Shown: one piece after another, positions 45,816 to 58,963 of the stretch
How the letters are laid out: each line of letters begins with the position of its first letter
Position numbering within the stretch: position 1 is the stretch's first letter
From: Grifola frondosa
Lineage: Eukaryota; Basidiomycota; Agaricomycetes; Polyporales; Grifolaceae
Length of the DNA: 64,000 nt
Reading direction: 5' to 3'
Assembly: GCA_001683735.1 (NCBI GenBank)
Contig: LUGG01000001.1
Location: forward strand, 1,302,001-1,366,000
Notes under the pieces: generated by a model
What the model saw: only the letters and a program-made list of their open reading frames with translations
The model's database searches: none
What the model was told of the DNA's origin: nothing
Made by a program: the position numbers and the translations under genes

Positions 45816-48800
45816 TTACAAGCCCAGGTTCGAGATGACACGTGACACCTCGTCTACACCATCGTCATCTCGCATCCCTGGTCGCGATATGCCGTGGCCC
45901 ATCCCAGGTCCGATGCCTTGGCCGCCCACGACCGCAGAGCGCGCGGACATTGGCGGGCCATAAACGCTCGGGAAGAGTGGGGCCGTTGCAGATGACGGAC
46001 TGGACGTCCCTCCGGTACCCGTGCCCGCGGCGGAGGTCTCAGGCGACTCGGGGCGCGAGAGCCCGGAGCGCGCCGTCTCGTTTATACGTGTTAGCGAGAA
46101 CGTGAGGTCAAGCGACTGCGCACGGTTCGTCAACGAGCGCGGTTTAGAGAGCTGGTCCTTGAGCTTCGCTTCGAGGAGCGAGTCCGAACCGCGTTTGAGG
46201 GCGTCTTCGGTATGGTGGGTACGATGGGGCACACCAGAACCCTGTAGTGCACGTTACGGTAAGACAAGTGAACTAGCGGATAGATAAGGTCCAAAACTCA
46301 CAATCGGCGGCAGTGGAGTCCAATAATCGTTGTTGGACGGTCCAGGAATGTAGTTCTGTTGCGACTCGAAATCCTCTTCCTCCTCCACGTGGTAGATATA
46401 TGAGGGCGAATTGTTAAATAATGCCTTAACATCCGGCGACGAGCTTGCAAGTCGCAACCGCCGGTCAATCATGGACTCCGACGGGCGACCAAGATCAGCG
46501 GAGTCTGGTAGTCAAGGATCAGCGCCATCATCAGCTAGGAACAAGGCAAGGTCTCACTTTGGTGGCGTGTCCTTCCCGTCGAGAGAACCTTGCTGTCGAA
46601 GTGCGGGAATGCATCCGTAAATGAATCGCCCCGCTGATGTGTCCGAGAGGTCGCCGAAGGATAGACATGGACGTTGTGTTCGATCAAGAACTGCTCTAAC
46701 ATCTCCCGAGCAGTGACCAAGAAGTCGCTATTGCTACGTTGGCATCTGAACTTGAACGAGCACTCTGAAGGCGCGTCCTGCATGTTCCCGTTCGTACCTT
46801 GTGTCTTGACGTTGGGCGAGATGACCACTTGCAGCTCGCGTTTGACCCTTTCGGTGAAGTTGACGAAGTCGGGCGAAGAACAAATGCGCCCAAGATCAGG
46901 TTGAGGCGGCACGGCCATGTCAGCCTCGAATGGAACATGTTCCTATGAAAGGGTTAGTCCAACGGCATCAGTCGACACACTAAAAACACACGAAGAGCAT
47001 CGTCGCAGCAATTTGCACTTGACTCTCTGGACCAAAGATAGTGACTAGGTCTGAGGCAGTCTCCTTGTCCGGGAAGCGAACCGATGAGTTAGTCTTGGCC
47101 TCAATATCGTGGATGAAGATGCTCTTCTCGCCAAGGAGAGTACGCTGGTACCGCCGGGGAATGGAGATAGTCTCGTTGATGTAATCCTTATCCTATATAC
47201 GCAGAATGAGGGATGAACCGGATGCGAGAGAGTGTTTCCTCACCTTTGGATTCACCAGCTCCATGACGGATTGCTTGAGGTTATCCAGGTTCATTGCGTT
47301 CTTAGCCGGAGTCCTAGCGATAACGTTGTCCTCGTTGTCATTGTAGCCGCCCATCGCCGCGAACTCTTCCGCATTAGAGAACTTGACATAGACTCCGTAC
47401 TTCTTCATGATCCGCTGGATGCTCCGTCCGCCGACGCCGATGATGCGCTTATGATAGGACTCCGGGACATGGAACGAGATCTCCGCAGGCAGTTCTTCCT
47501 GAAGGAGCGTGAGACCTTGCAGCACGGACGCATCGTTGCCAGCAATATCGATAAGGAAGTTGTGCTCGTTGAACGTCTCGAACTTGATCTTAACGTTAGT
47601 AGTCTGCATGATTTTGTTGATCTTTCCGTTCTTCTTTCCGCTGATGAACTCGCGGTGTTCATTGGCAAGCTCGATCTGGAAGCGAATCTCGTGGTGGAAA
47701 GTCTGCAAAGAAGTCAGCGACAGCCGAGTATCCGTACAATTTGAATACACGTACCTTGACAATATCCAGATCGAGCAGCATGCTGATAGCAGCGCGAACT
47801 TCATGCTCGAGACCATGCATCTCAAAACACATACCCTTGAAGACTACTTCCGCTCCGGATGCGTAAGATACTTGCTTCAATATTGCAGAAACTTGTGTCG
47901 GGTTCAGACTCGCAGAGGGCATGAGGACGTTGAATTGTGCGGGCAGAAGCCATAATGAAGCCACATAATATTGGCAAGCCTTGCGGTGACGCATCAGCCT
48001 AAACCTAGCGGATTGTACGACACTACATACCAGCTGCATGATCGACCGAATGGTCCTCTGAACATTGACTCGGTTATCGCCGAGGACTGTGATTAAACTG
48101 GTAGGGCTACCGATAGGCGGAAATTGAATGAATGTAGCGTTGTCATGCATCAAAGCCTTCAGATCGTCTGCGCGTTCAGTAACCATCCAGTCCATTTTGC
48201 GTGGTAGAATGGCGCTATCTCTCGAGAGGATCTGCTTGCTCTGCAAAACCGACATTCAGTGACACATTCCGACCAAAACCCAGACGATAATACCTTGTTG
48301 AGAGACATTTGAAAAAGCATATCACGAGCGCGCTGCACACCGAAAAACTCCCCAGTGATCCAAATGGTGTTCGTAGTTGACTTGTTCAGCGGCCCTGAGG
48401 GCGATGAGCCGGCAGGGGACTGCCCAAAGTCCAGGCCAATGACCCCTTGTAATGGATTCGGGAGGTAGATATTCGTCGCCGTTTCCTCTTGGATAGTCTG
48501 CAGGACGCTGCGCTTTCTACCTGCAACGACGGCATGGAGCGTGATGTCTATTTCACACGACTCCGCGTGCAAACCACTCTGAGAAGAGAATACATGAGCT
48601 ACCCCAAGAATGCCTCGAGAACTGTTGAACCAACCAATTCATCTAACATGACAAGCAAGCGCACGCGAGCCAGATCAACAGCGTCTCCGTGACCGGTAAT
48701 AACGAGTTCGCAAACGCGCTCCGACTCCAGTCCCGACCATCCAGCGCTGTTGCTAATGCCGTCTGGGAGCGTGCGCGTCGAGAGGGCGAGCGGGCTGTTG

Positions 48801-49331
48801 ACAACGGCAATATGCGCATATGTCTGAGAGGCGATGTCATCGAGACGACGGCGAACTTCGGGCTTGAGCGTCGGCTTCGAGGAAGGCGAGTCGAGGATCT
48901 CCGAGCGGGTGACTTTGATGGTAGCGCGGTTCTAGACAAAGCGATGTCAGGTGGCGTGGCTAATAGGGAGAGAGATCGATAGATACCTGGACAGGACATC
49001 CCTTCATGATCATCCCCCTCGCCAGCATGACCTGAGGATACGCTCCTGAGATCTGAAAATTCCAGGCTCTGCCTTGGTCAACCGAGGTAAAGGAAATGTG
49101 CACGGCATGGATGCTCATGGCCATCATAGCCAGCTTTTGAAGGGCGTCGTAATCCGAGGGAGACGCAGTCCCCTGGGGATCGGAAAGAGTGCCGTTGGCA
49201 TGTTGCTGAAGTTGGGAGTAGGAGCTCGCTCGTCGAATTTCGGAAGCGGCGGAAAAGTCAAGAGAAGAAGCAGGGGAATGAGCGTGTCGCGAGCGACGAG
49301 GATAAGTAAAAGATGTGGTGTAGATTTCCAT
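45816..49331 (-). CDS. Multi-KH RNA-binding protein, Bicaudal-C-like
   Basis: A large cytoplasmic-type RNA-binding protein of about 1,000 aa with about nine exons. The start MEIYTTSFTYPRRSRHAHSP is low-complexity. Several KH-like units follow. A clear KH core is ISFHVPESYHKRIIGVGGRS, IQRIMKKYGVYVKFSNAEEF, carrying the GxxG loop as GVGG. A variant reads EFISGKKNGKINKIMQTTNV. Another unit is ISIPRRYQRTLLGEKSIFIH, DIEAKTNSSVRFPDKE. Earlier units (ITLHAVVAGRKRSVLQTIQE; VLGDNRVNVQRTIRSIMQL) are more diverged. The C-terminal third is Ser/Pro/Gly-rich. The order resembles fungal KH proteins compared to Bicaudal-C and vigilin; RNA targets are unknown. No SAM domain is visible at the end, unlike animal Bicaudal-C. 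Confidence 0.85.
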
Positions 49332-49817
49332 TGTCCTTGTGCGGCTGATAGATGCGGTTCAATATACAGTGATGAGTGAGGAACGGGACGGATGTTAGGG
49401 AGACAGCGAGGGTATGCGGATAGATCTGAGGGTATGGACAAAGTGGTATCCGGGAGGAGGTGCCCCGCGCAGCCTCGTAGAAGGAGATGAAGGAGGCTGG
49501 TCGTCGTCGACAGAAACAAGGAGAGAGAGAGAGCAAGATATACGTTATAGGAGGATGTCAGGACGAAATATGCGCTAGAATACGACCTCCGCTCTTCGAC
49601 GCGCTACCACCGAGCGGACTCTCAATATCGGCCATCCCCGGCCAGCCCCGGCCTGCAAATTGCCCCTCTTCCGCAAATCCCCTCGGACTCCTCGATCACC
49701 TACCCATTTTCTCGCCGTTCGGTTGATGTTCGCGCCCATATTATGTAACCACCCCTCCAATCATCTAGACCACCGAGGCTTATATTACACGCCCATTTGG
49801 TACAAAACATCCCCTAA

Positions 49818-51482
49818 TCATATCATAGCGTCGAACCCCTCTACAGGCTGCCATTCGTCGTCGATGCTCTCAAAATCGAACAGCTTAGAGAAGCATGGGT
49901 GGCCTTTCCTAGAGAAGTGCTCGTAGGGATTTTTCGCGTTTAGCTTCTCTCCGCAGCGGTAGCAGAAGTGATTTCCACATCTTGCACACGTCATCTGTAA
50001 CAAGTAGTACTTGAGTCCACTGAAATCCGACATAGAACCCCTGACATACGTGGTTGCACCCCATGGACTTCTCTACATGCACATGACAGTTCGGACAAGC
50101 CATAGTAGACCGCTCCAGCCAGCTTTTGAGGGCCTGTTCTTCCTCATATCTTACAACCAGTTTTCGGAGGTTGGCTTTGCCGTAGCGCATCTCCAGAGTT
50201 TTCCGCTGGGAAGAATCCTCAGGCAGTGCCATGTATTCCATGACGAAGGATTCAGTCACGGAAAGGGGACAATCCGAAATAGGACCATGCCTAAACCATG
50301 ACCAGTTGACCAATGAGCATGTGCCTCGCAGGACGATATAAGTTGAAAAACAATCACCAGGTGCGTCTGCAGTAAGCGCAAAAGGAGTATCCGCATTCTG
50401 GGCAAGTCCGCAATCGCTCCCAGCTCGAGCCCTCTTCTGTATTCGCCGGCTTTGGAACGGGTGTCTGACACAATGGAACGGGGCAATGGATGATGGAAGG
50501 ATCTGCAACGCAGGTGAGACACAGGCCGGAAATTGCAATGGAGACTGCGACTGTACCTTTCTCAATTGCACGCTTTTCTTTCAGCCACTTCCAACGCCTC
50601 ACTTCCTCCTCGGTGATCACCCGTCTAACTTCCTCTTCATTTGCTTCGCGGCCGCTCTTCACGCATTTCGGGTCTGGGCATCCGACGCGTCCCACATCGC
50701 CCTCCTTTATGCAGAGCTTCCAGAAGTCTTCCAGGCAAGACCGGCAGAACACATGCGAGCAGGAAAGTAAAATGCATCGGCCCCCTTTGATGGAAGTGAG
50801 GCAAATTTCGCATTCGTACGAATTTTGTGAGAATTTTGCTGATTTTGTTGAAGTGTCATATGCAGTGAGTAAAGGCACCAGAAGACGGGGAGATGGGTGG
50901 TGTATGCTACAGACAAATATCAACGCTGTGCTTGTATTCTCAGCATCACGACATACCGTATCATCTGTTCCCTATTCAAGGTTGTGACCAAGTCTAGATC
51001 GTGTAGGAATTGTGCGCTTCGTATCCATTCGACCCATGAACATAGAACGCCATCTCCTTCTTGCCACAACTCAAGCAAGCGACGTTGCACGCTAAGACGT
51101 TTAATTGGAAGCCAGGAGTGCGTTGCATGTAAGGATATAATCTTGGGAGCAGTATTAGGGTATGTCGGTGGTAACAGAATATCTAGTAGAAGTGGCGGCA
51201 AATGTGATAATGAGATATGTGAGGCTGTGGCCTCGTGGGATGCTCCACTGTGTTGCACGGGGAGATCGTCAATTACCGCGATTTCTGCTGCTTCTGGAAG
51301 CTCAACAGGTATTTGGAGCTTTAAAATCCCATCACAAATGTCGCTGGACACACAATCTGGGTATATGGACTGCAAGTTGGTTAGATTGCATCAGATGAGT
51401 AATCAAATCGCCACATGCTTACCTCCAGTACTTCCCATTCCTCTCGTTGCAATGAAGCACACAATTCAAGACTTGATTCCAT
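49818..51482 (-). CDS. RWD-RING-between-RING E3 ubiquitin ligase
   Basis: An RNF14/Itt1-type ligase. The start MESSLELCASLQREEWEVLE joins through an intron to the RWD domain (SIYPDCVSSDICDGILKLQI; LLDILLPPTYPNTAPKI). RING1 is CEICLTSIKGGRCILLSCSH, VFCRSCLEDFWKLC. The IBR lies around RTCPECGYSFCAYCRRTWHG. RING2 reads MACPNCHVHVEKSMGCNH|M, TCARCGNHFCYRCGE; by family rule the Cys in the GCNHMTC segment takes the ubiquitin thioester. The end is DDEWQPVEGFDAMI. RNF14 relatives act in resolving stalled ribosomes and in transcription or translation termination. All zinc ligands that I could check are present. A GGGTTAGGGTTT box lies about 155 bp upstream. Confidence 0.92.
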
Positions 51483-51635
51483 AGAGTCTATTCTACTGCC
51501 GTTAGCTCGCTATCCAAGGACGAAAGTTTTGAGTAGACAAAGCCGAAACTGAGATCGGTTCCGGAAAGTCAAGTCAATCGAAGTCACCGCAACTCTGATC
51601 GGGCCGTGATTCGGGTGCAATAAGTATCACCCTTC

Positions 51636-51647
51636 GGGTTAGGGTTT
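51636..51647 (+). promoter_or_regulatory. Telomere-like box upstream of the RBR ligase
   Basis: GGGTTAGGGTTT, about 155 bases upstream of the ligase start at 51482. It repeats the core found at 43319 and 52148. Confidence 0.4.
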
Positions 51648-51659
51648 AATAGATTTTTC

Positions 51660-52550
51660 CAACATAAATAACGGTCTGTGGCGGTATGTAGTCTTGGAAG
51701 CAACTAAAACGTACTAAGACCCAATGCGAGTCATATTCGTTTCCCAAAGTGTTTTGGTGGGAGAGCACAAACGAGAGTGATGCGATAACTGCAAATTCTG
51801 AGTAGTTTTGCTAGATTCTGATGAGAAAAGGCTTATCGCGGCAAGGAGAGCGCCTTTGTATATTCAGATGATGCCACAACTCAACGTGTTCGAGAGGACG
51901 AAATTGGGATGAGACGCAATTGGATGATGTGAGTGGCTCATCGCGTGATAGTGTTCTGCCGATGCTGCCGTGCGATCGTCCCTTTATCCATCTCACGGAG
52001 AAATTGCCTGGTACACACCCGCGCGCTACGCAACATCTTCCAACGCGTCCCGACGAACTGGTTGCTCGACGTTCATGAGCAGGCAGAAAAAAGGATCTGC
52101 TGCAGCATCCAGCGCGATCAGTCTGAATCTTCAAGCCCCAAATATCGGGTTAGGGTTCGCGTCATCCCAGCGAGTTCGTTCGAACGACGAAGTACATAGC
52201 TATGAACGCATTGCAGCACGGATCACGGAAAAGAGTCGGATTTGTGATTGAGTTTGTGCGAATGTATGTATCTATTGTTTCTCTAGAAAGATGAGCGCAT
52301 CATGATGTGTCATGTGGAAAATACACCTCATGTAGCGCGAAAAATGAGGTAGGGAATTTTGACAACCAAAAGCCCAAATATACAACCGCAGAGAACCCAC
52401 CATGACCGAAAATGGTAATACAATGCACGCCGCTCACTCCGACACGTCTCACGCTCCACTTAGCGGATATCAGCCCAATCTGGGGCATTTCTCTACCCTG
52501 TGCAGCGTGCCCTTCGAACCGCCTTTTGTAAGCAAGCGGGCTCCGTAAGA
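51660..52550. other. Intergenic DNA, no gene supported
   Basis: Frames on both strands (51811-52134 minus, 51933-52251 plus) overlap each other and show no domains. Another telomere-like box GGGTTAGGGTT lies at 52148-52158. Confidence 0.4.
52148..52158 (+). promoter_or_regulatory. Telomere-like box
   Basis: GGGTTAGGGTT, the third copy of this core in the window. No gene start is assigned close to it. Confidence 0.3.
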
Positions 52551-52968
52551 TCAGAGAGGAGACAAGTGCTTCACCTGGGGCAGCAGCTGAGCATCTTCGA
52601 GACTCCTGATGATTATCACTGCCCAATCCTGTCCGTTCAGTTCCATCGCGCCGCGTTTTCGGTTGTTACCATTCACAAGGTCAGCAGATGATTCGCTATA
52701 CATTTCGAGCGCGCCGAGGACGTTATCGTTGATCTCTCCAAGGAGAATTTTCCCACTATAAGATGCGGCGCCGTGGTTGCTGGTAAGGTGTACGCGACGG
52801 ACAACCCTAGGCAGATATCTGCTTGAGGTATCATCCCCTGCTATCTGCGCCGGAGGTTCACCATCACAATAGCCGGGACCTTCATACTTTACACACCTCG
52901 TAGATGGTCGCATAAGCGCGATCATGAGCCTCATAAGTCACAGCCAGAGCCCAATGCTTTCGTGACAT
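52551..52968 (-). CDS. Short unknown mushroom-type protein
   Basis: The start MSRKHWALAVTYEAHDRAYA is followed, after a one-base shift near 52897, by GPGYCDGEPPAQIAGDDTSS, RVHLTSNHGAASYSGKILLG, EINDNVLGALEMY and GQDWAVIIIRSLEDAQLLPQ. The pattern W-x-LAV-TYE...YSGKI-LGE...NGQDW...L resembles small uncharacterised basidiomycete proteins I have seen, with no known function. The 3' end is open: a donor-like GTGAAG follows LLPQ, so another exon may exist downstream. It could also be a damaged copy. Confidence 0.5.
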
Positions 52969-53584
52969 TTTCGAGGGGGCAGCATACCACACTAGCCACA
53001 GATACGCGACCATGTCCCTGAGAAATTGACACGTACACTTTTCAGAATGTGGGCTAGATGAATGCGGAAGACTTTACAAGTAGACACTTCTCCGAGTCGT
53101 GGCCTGCTGGTAGGAATACCGATAGAGTCCAGCAGTCCAGGTGGGAGCAGTAGTCGTAAGAGTTTTTTCACAGTCCTTGCAACTCCAAGGTGTCGAAATA
53201 CGAGAGTGTGATATCTTGTGTTCGTCAGGTGGCAGAGTCCGTGGCCAACTAAAGAGACCACTATGATATGCGCCGGGAGGGCGAGACAAAGTTCGGAGTG
53301 AAAGATAAGAGTAAACAGTGAGTCGTACCGCCCTTAGGTTTTATCAGGGCGCCGACCTGCCCTCACCGCAGGTCTGGATTATTCAGAAGTCGAAGATGAG
53401 CATGCAGGTACGCTTCGCCAGCTGCACGTGGCTCCGTACGTAGGGTTGCCTTTTTCGTCCTTGACCAAAGTTTCCGCCGCACCTTGGGACTGTCTTCCAG
53501 ACTCTGAGCACCTTCCGCTGATTCCTGCTCTGCATTCGGAGTATCGTCTGCTATCTGCGCTATCAATTTGCGGCCAAAACGCTT
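52969..53584. other. Region upstream of the Urb2 gene
   Basis: Minus-strand frames of 70-94 codons occur but have no start, domain or splice pattern that I trust. It probably holds the promoters of the two flanking divergent genes. Confidence 0.35.
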
Positions 53585-56500
53585 ATGGGTCCTCAATCTG
53601 CCCAAGAGTTCATTCGGGCTCTGAAAGCCCCGGCCGACCCGCCACATGCGGGTGGGCCATTCAAGATTGTAATCGCGCGAAAGGCATGGGACGACCCATC
53701 CCTATACATTATAAACAAGGCGGAAGTAATAGTGGAGTGGATTCTGACGCGTTTGCTGAAAGAGAAGTCGAAAGAACGGTACGTGTCTGGTTCCTTTCCC
53801 TCCGGCCTTATTCACTTTGCAAATTCATTGGAACCTCAGGGATGCCAATCCAATTTTCGATGTCCAGCACTGGGAACTTCTCTCCGACATTCTGGTATCA
53901 GTGAATACCTCGAAAAGTGATGGAAGCACGCGTGCTGTGAAAGCATGGCTCGTCCCTTACTAACCGGATCCCAATTGCGCCGATCGTCATATCCTTCTTC
54001 TCGATGTCGGAGTTGGCAGACTGGAGAAGCCAGTCGGCTCTGGACCCCCTTGTGGCTCAATGCATCACCGTCTTGTGGCCTCTTGCAATCCCGAAGCTTA
54101 GCCCGGAGACACTCTTGGAGTGTTTCGGGGCGGTGGTCAAGGATTATGTTGCCAGTGCTTCTGGTCGTCAAAGTGGGTGGAAAAACCTGCAGGCACATAA
54201 ATTGATTGTGTCTTCTTATCGGACTGCTTTGGCCAATACGGCAAGCAAGAAGAAGGTACGGTCTATCGTGTTGATTTCAGAAATTGCGTCTAAATTGAGT
54301 CGCTTTGTTACAGCTATATTCTCTCTTCTTGCAGACACACTTCCTCTCATGGTTGAAGTGCACGCGACCTAGAAATGGCAAAAAGAACCCAATAAAGTCT
54401 TCGAATCCGAAGTATATGCTGCGGGAACTGACACGCTCTTTGGACTTGATATCTTACGCCAGATGGGAGAACAAAAATACGATGTCGCTTTGAAAGACGC
54501 CCTCACAAAAGCAATATCTGTGTCCTCCGAGGTCGTTCTGGAGTGCATGCCTCGTCTCTTCAAGTCCTACGTCGAGTCGATCAAGCGATACAAGGGCGCA
54601 CTATTTAGCCAGGGCTCGAATCAAGCTCCCGGGCACATCAGCGAACAGGTGCAGGTCACTGGCATGGCCTACTATGCTCTCAGTAACTCTTTATTGGACC
54701 TGAACGCGAGTGATGAGCGGTCATGGCGCGCAAGAGTCAAATTGTTGGAGATCGTCGAGACCGAAAATCTTTTTAGCGCGAAGGATGATGAAGCGAGACG
54801 CCTACTTCGGCAGAACGGTGATTTGGCTACGGAAGTGCTTGTGACTGCTTGGAAAGGTGGGCAATTCCACCGTAGTTCACGGTGGAGGCCTGACGTCCAT
54901 GATTGTAGAACAGCAACAGGCTTTGACTAATTACGCCGTGGAAGAACTCTCCATTCTCACTCGTATCGACTATGACGTGATGTCTCCTGCATTGCCTGTT
55001 ATTTTCCCAAGGCTTGCTTCGGTAATTATCTCCAATCGTATTTTGGGCTTGCGAGCATTCTAGTGACTTCCTGGCATTTAGATCCACGAGTGTAGTCCGC
55101 CGGTCCTTACATACCTAAGGCTATTGCTAGAGTATCACTCCAAGACCCGCACCTTGCAGTCCCTTGTTCTCCATCTGATCGAAGCATTCTCAGTCCGACA
55201 CCTCCAGCGAATCTCTGAAGAGTCCCGCGTCATCTATCAGATAGTCTCTGCGGGCCCCCTGCTCAATCTCACCTATCTTGACCAACTCTCGAGGGCTATC
55301 TACAACTTCCTGACTCCTGGTCAAGTCGTCGAGACCGCCAACAGCATGCTCCAGGCATTGAAAGATGCCTTGAACGAATTTGCCGAGCTGGAAGCTGCAG
55401 CCTCTGCAGATCGCGGCGAGGGATCCAGAAAAAAGCGCAAGAAGACCTCGACAGCCTTGTCGACTGGACATATTGATCCGGAGTGGGCATCTGTGACATT
55501 CGCTCTCGTCGCCAGGGCTGTCATTGTGGTCATAACGTCATTACCTGTGCACTCGTTGCTCGAGGATGTTCGGTTGGACCTCCAGCATTCAATTGAACGC
55601 GTTTACACTTCCATCGTCTCTCGGATCCTCGAAGAAACACTACAGCCCGGTGACCGACGCGGGATATGGCATTGGCAAATGATGGCGACATCTGCATTGC
55701 GCATACACTATGGGCTCGCGAGGGCCCCGCAACTGCGAGTTCAACTCAACTTCGATCACAAACTCCATTCGGCGATGCTTTCTTGCATTATGTCTGATGA
55801 AACAACCCCTGAGTTGTGTTTGGAAATGGTGAGAGTCTCCGTTCATTTTCGTTTTATCCACTCACTATTTTGCACAGTTCCGGACACTGCTTGATCAATG
55901 CACCCAGGGCCTGTGCGAACCTCAGGGCATTTTCGACAAGCTCCTAGGATATCTCGAGAAACATTCGATATCTGATGATGCTGTCTGGAGCGGTAAAGTC
56001 CATGATCTCACCATCGACTCTGGTTACAATCAAGGTGCTGTGGCAGTATTCCATCTCCTGGTCGACAGATGGTTGCCTTTATTCGAGTACGTCGTGGATG
56101 ACATGTCAACCTTCGTTTTCCATTCACACGTTCTCCATCAGTGCATCCTCTTCCAAGGATCAGTTAACGCAACTGGCAAAGTTTGTAATTGTGGCAAGTC
56201 GCACATCAGTTTCGCATCATTCTCAGCATGGTTCGACTACATCAGCGATTTTGACGAGGATGCTACACGATGCAGAGTTCTGGGAACTGTCAAACTTCAG
56301 GGGTGAGTGGCATATTCTCTCCCGATGGTTAAGACCTTGAGGCTATTATTCATCATAGATGTCTTCCTGTCACATCTATATAAACAGACTGCTGCCCTTG
56401 AGAGCGTTGATCTGCCGCAGTTGCTGTCTGCCCTCAGTGCGGGACCTTCCCCGCAGTCACCCATCAAAGACCTATCGCAAGTCATTGCAACCTACAATGT

Positions 56501-58722
56501 TCTACTTCTCGCTCCATCAGAATACTTGCCGCGTGCTTTCCATCTTGATTTTCTGCGAAGAGCACTGGCCGCTGATGTGGCCGTATCCTTGGCGCTACAA
56601 AGGAACAAGGGATCACATACAGTCAACGATCGCTCCATGCTGATCATTCGCGAGTTTATTCGGCGCACCTTGCTATACCTTGGTCCAGTTGAACAAGTAG
56701 TAGATCGTCCTTCCGCTCATGCACCATGGACGCTGTTCTAAAACTTTTTTTTTCTAGGTAATGAAGGAATATCTAGATTATCTACTAAATCATTTGCCTT
56801 CCTCATTACCGGATTCACATTTTAGCTCGAACATTCTATCTGTCACCATGGATATAATCAATCTATATCTGAGGTATGCCCAGCTAGGTCTGTCGCATAT
56901 TGCCCAAAGTCTCATGTTAGCACAGCTCTTTCATCAAGTCCGCAAAAAAGGGCGAAGAAGACGCAATAATTAATGTTGTGACTTCTTGCATGAAATCAAT
57001 TGCACTAAACCGCCCACTCGGACAACGGAGCGCTTCAGAAGTTCTCCACCAGAGAAGCTGTCTCTACTTGATTGATACCTTGATCGCTAACTACGTGCCA
57101 ACGAAGTGAGTGGAGGAATTATGGAGCGTGCTATTGATGTCAACCTGCCTCCAGTTTTTCTCAGCGGTTGGCATCCACATTGCAGCAATTGCACGCGCGT
57201 TTGGTCTCCTTCTGTCTCCCTCATATGGTGACCGTGACTTCGGGAGATATCCCAGCCCAAGGATTACAACATTATAGCGACTTACTGAATACCTGGTCCC
57301 GTGTTCTGAGTTTGGGGCGATGGCTGCATTTAGAAAGTGAGATACACATTCACCGCCGGGACTACCAAAGCTAATGGACCTCCCCAATAAGGTTCAGATG
57401 GTCAGGAGTTTGGTCGTTCCCTGGTTGGGAGTCTCATTTTGTTCGCGCCTGAGCAGCGAAAAAATGCAGCAGATATTTGCACTCCTATTTTAGCCATTCT
57501 CGCAGAGGAGTTACAAAAGTGTTTGTCTACCAGTCGGGAGGTATATCTCGAATACGTGATCACGGCGTATCTTGCATTCGCATATTTGTGCGGTCCCGAA
57601 GGTGAGCATGACATAACGATCAAAACTGGCAGCAATTTATCTCTTCCAATAGGACTGAAAACATTGGACGCTCAAGTCTCTAGTACCTGTCGAACACTTG
57701 CTGTTGCAGATTTTACACATGCGCTTGACATTATTTTCGAGGCGTTGCCAATTTCTGCGGGACTCCCTCTCAGAGATGTTGCCAGCCTTATACGTCTCAC
57801 TGGCCTGATGCTCCACGATGCCCCAGACGGTAAGCTCATACTCCATGGAAACCACGCATATGTTGATAGCAACTTTACGATTCAGGGACATCTAAGGTAA
57901 CTCAAAACCACATGACGAGATGTCTCAATCTATTCGCCGATCACACAGAATATATTACCTTTCCAGTTCTTCGTCAAGGACTTCTTACTCTCATAACTCG
58001 GCAATGTAATGAACATGTAAGCTGTCCGTCACTCTCTTGTTTCTCCGATGTTGATGGGTATGCAGCCTGCGTCTATCAGAATCGCAGATTTGTCAAGTAT
58101 CTGGTCCATACTAGCCAACCTCATTTCCGGCTCGGTGGAACATGATAAAGTTACGGACACCTCCACCTTCCACGGAATAATCACCATCATTAGCGCGCTG
58201 GTGCGTCTCCGGAGAGACTTGGTCCTGAATACACTGCCACACCTGGGCATGGTGCTGAGGCTACTCACGCTGTCTCTGCGAAGTCTTCGTCCACAGTTGG
58301 GGGGCAAGCAGAGCCGACTGGTCATGGACTCACTCCCGCGGTGGGTAAGCGCGCATGAGCCGCTTGGAGCCGAGGAGAGCAAGGCCTTAGCGAGACTGAT
58401 GACCACTCTGGCGACGAAGACCATTGTGCGGGTGCACGGTTCTTCTGCGGAGATGCAGAAGCCGGAGTCGCTCGCACGGCCGTTCTCGAAGCATGCTGCA
58501 TACGTCTTGACCGCATACATCGACGCGGTCAATGATCCTCTTTGCTTTGTCTCGACGCAGGTGCGCAAGGAGCTCCAGCCGGGTCTGTTCATCTTGTGCG
58601 ATATGCTGGGCGAACACAACCGGGATGCGATGATGGTGTCTGCTCTCGACGCGGGCGGGAAAACGACGATGAAGGCGCTGTGGAAGGAATACGAAAAGCA
58701 GCGATATATCGGGAAGGGTTGA
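53585..58722 (+). CDS. URB2: Ribosome biogenesis protein Urb2/Npa2
   Basis: A large helical-repeat protein of the nucleolus needed for early 60S pre-ribosomal particles. The start MGPQSAQEFIRALKAPADPP opens about 5 kb of exons rich in Leu repeats, e.g. FSMSELADWRSQSALDPLVA and LSRAIYNFLTPGQVVETANS. A probable nuclear signal GSRKKRKKTST is near 55425. The C-terminal Urb2/Npa2 domain gives the identity: LPHLGMVLRLLTLSLRSLRP, LARPFSKHAAYVLTAYIDAV, VRKELQPGLFILCDMLGEHN and DAGGKTTMKALWKEYEKQRY, then IGKG and the stop. About 15 introns; a few borders (for example near 54860 and 57390) I could not settle. The length is in the family range. Confidence 0.85.
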
Positions 58723-58963
58723 TATCCGCCGTGTATGAAAATGAACGGTGACAGTGCATCTATCTCGAAATTTGCGTAAAGAAATCACGAGAACTCTCAA
58801 GGTGACTTGCAACTTGAGTCGTCAAGCGCAACATAACCTTATCGGCTCTATAGTAGTATATAGCTCCCCCATCCCTCTATTTCAGCATGTTTATGCCACA
58901 ACTCAAGCTCCATGAATTCCACGGCACCTAAATTCTCTTAAATTTCTATCCAAGTATGAACGC

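Noticed and set aside
51636..52158. Interstitial telomere remnant or subtelomeric position
   Set aside because: Each box has only two repeat units, they are 500 bp apart, and housekeeping genes lie on both sides; a promoter motif is simpler.
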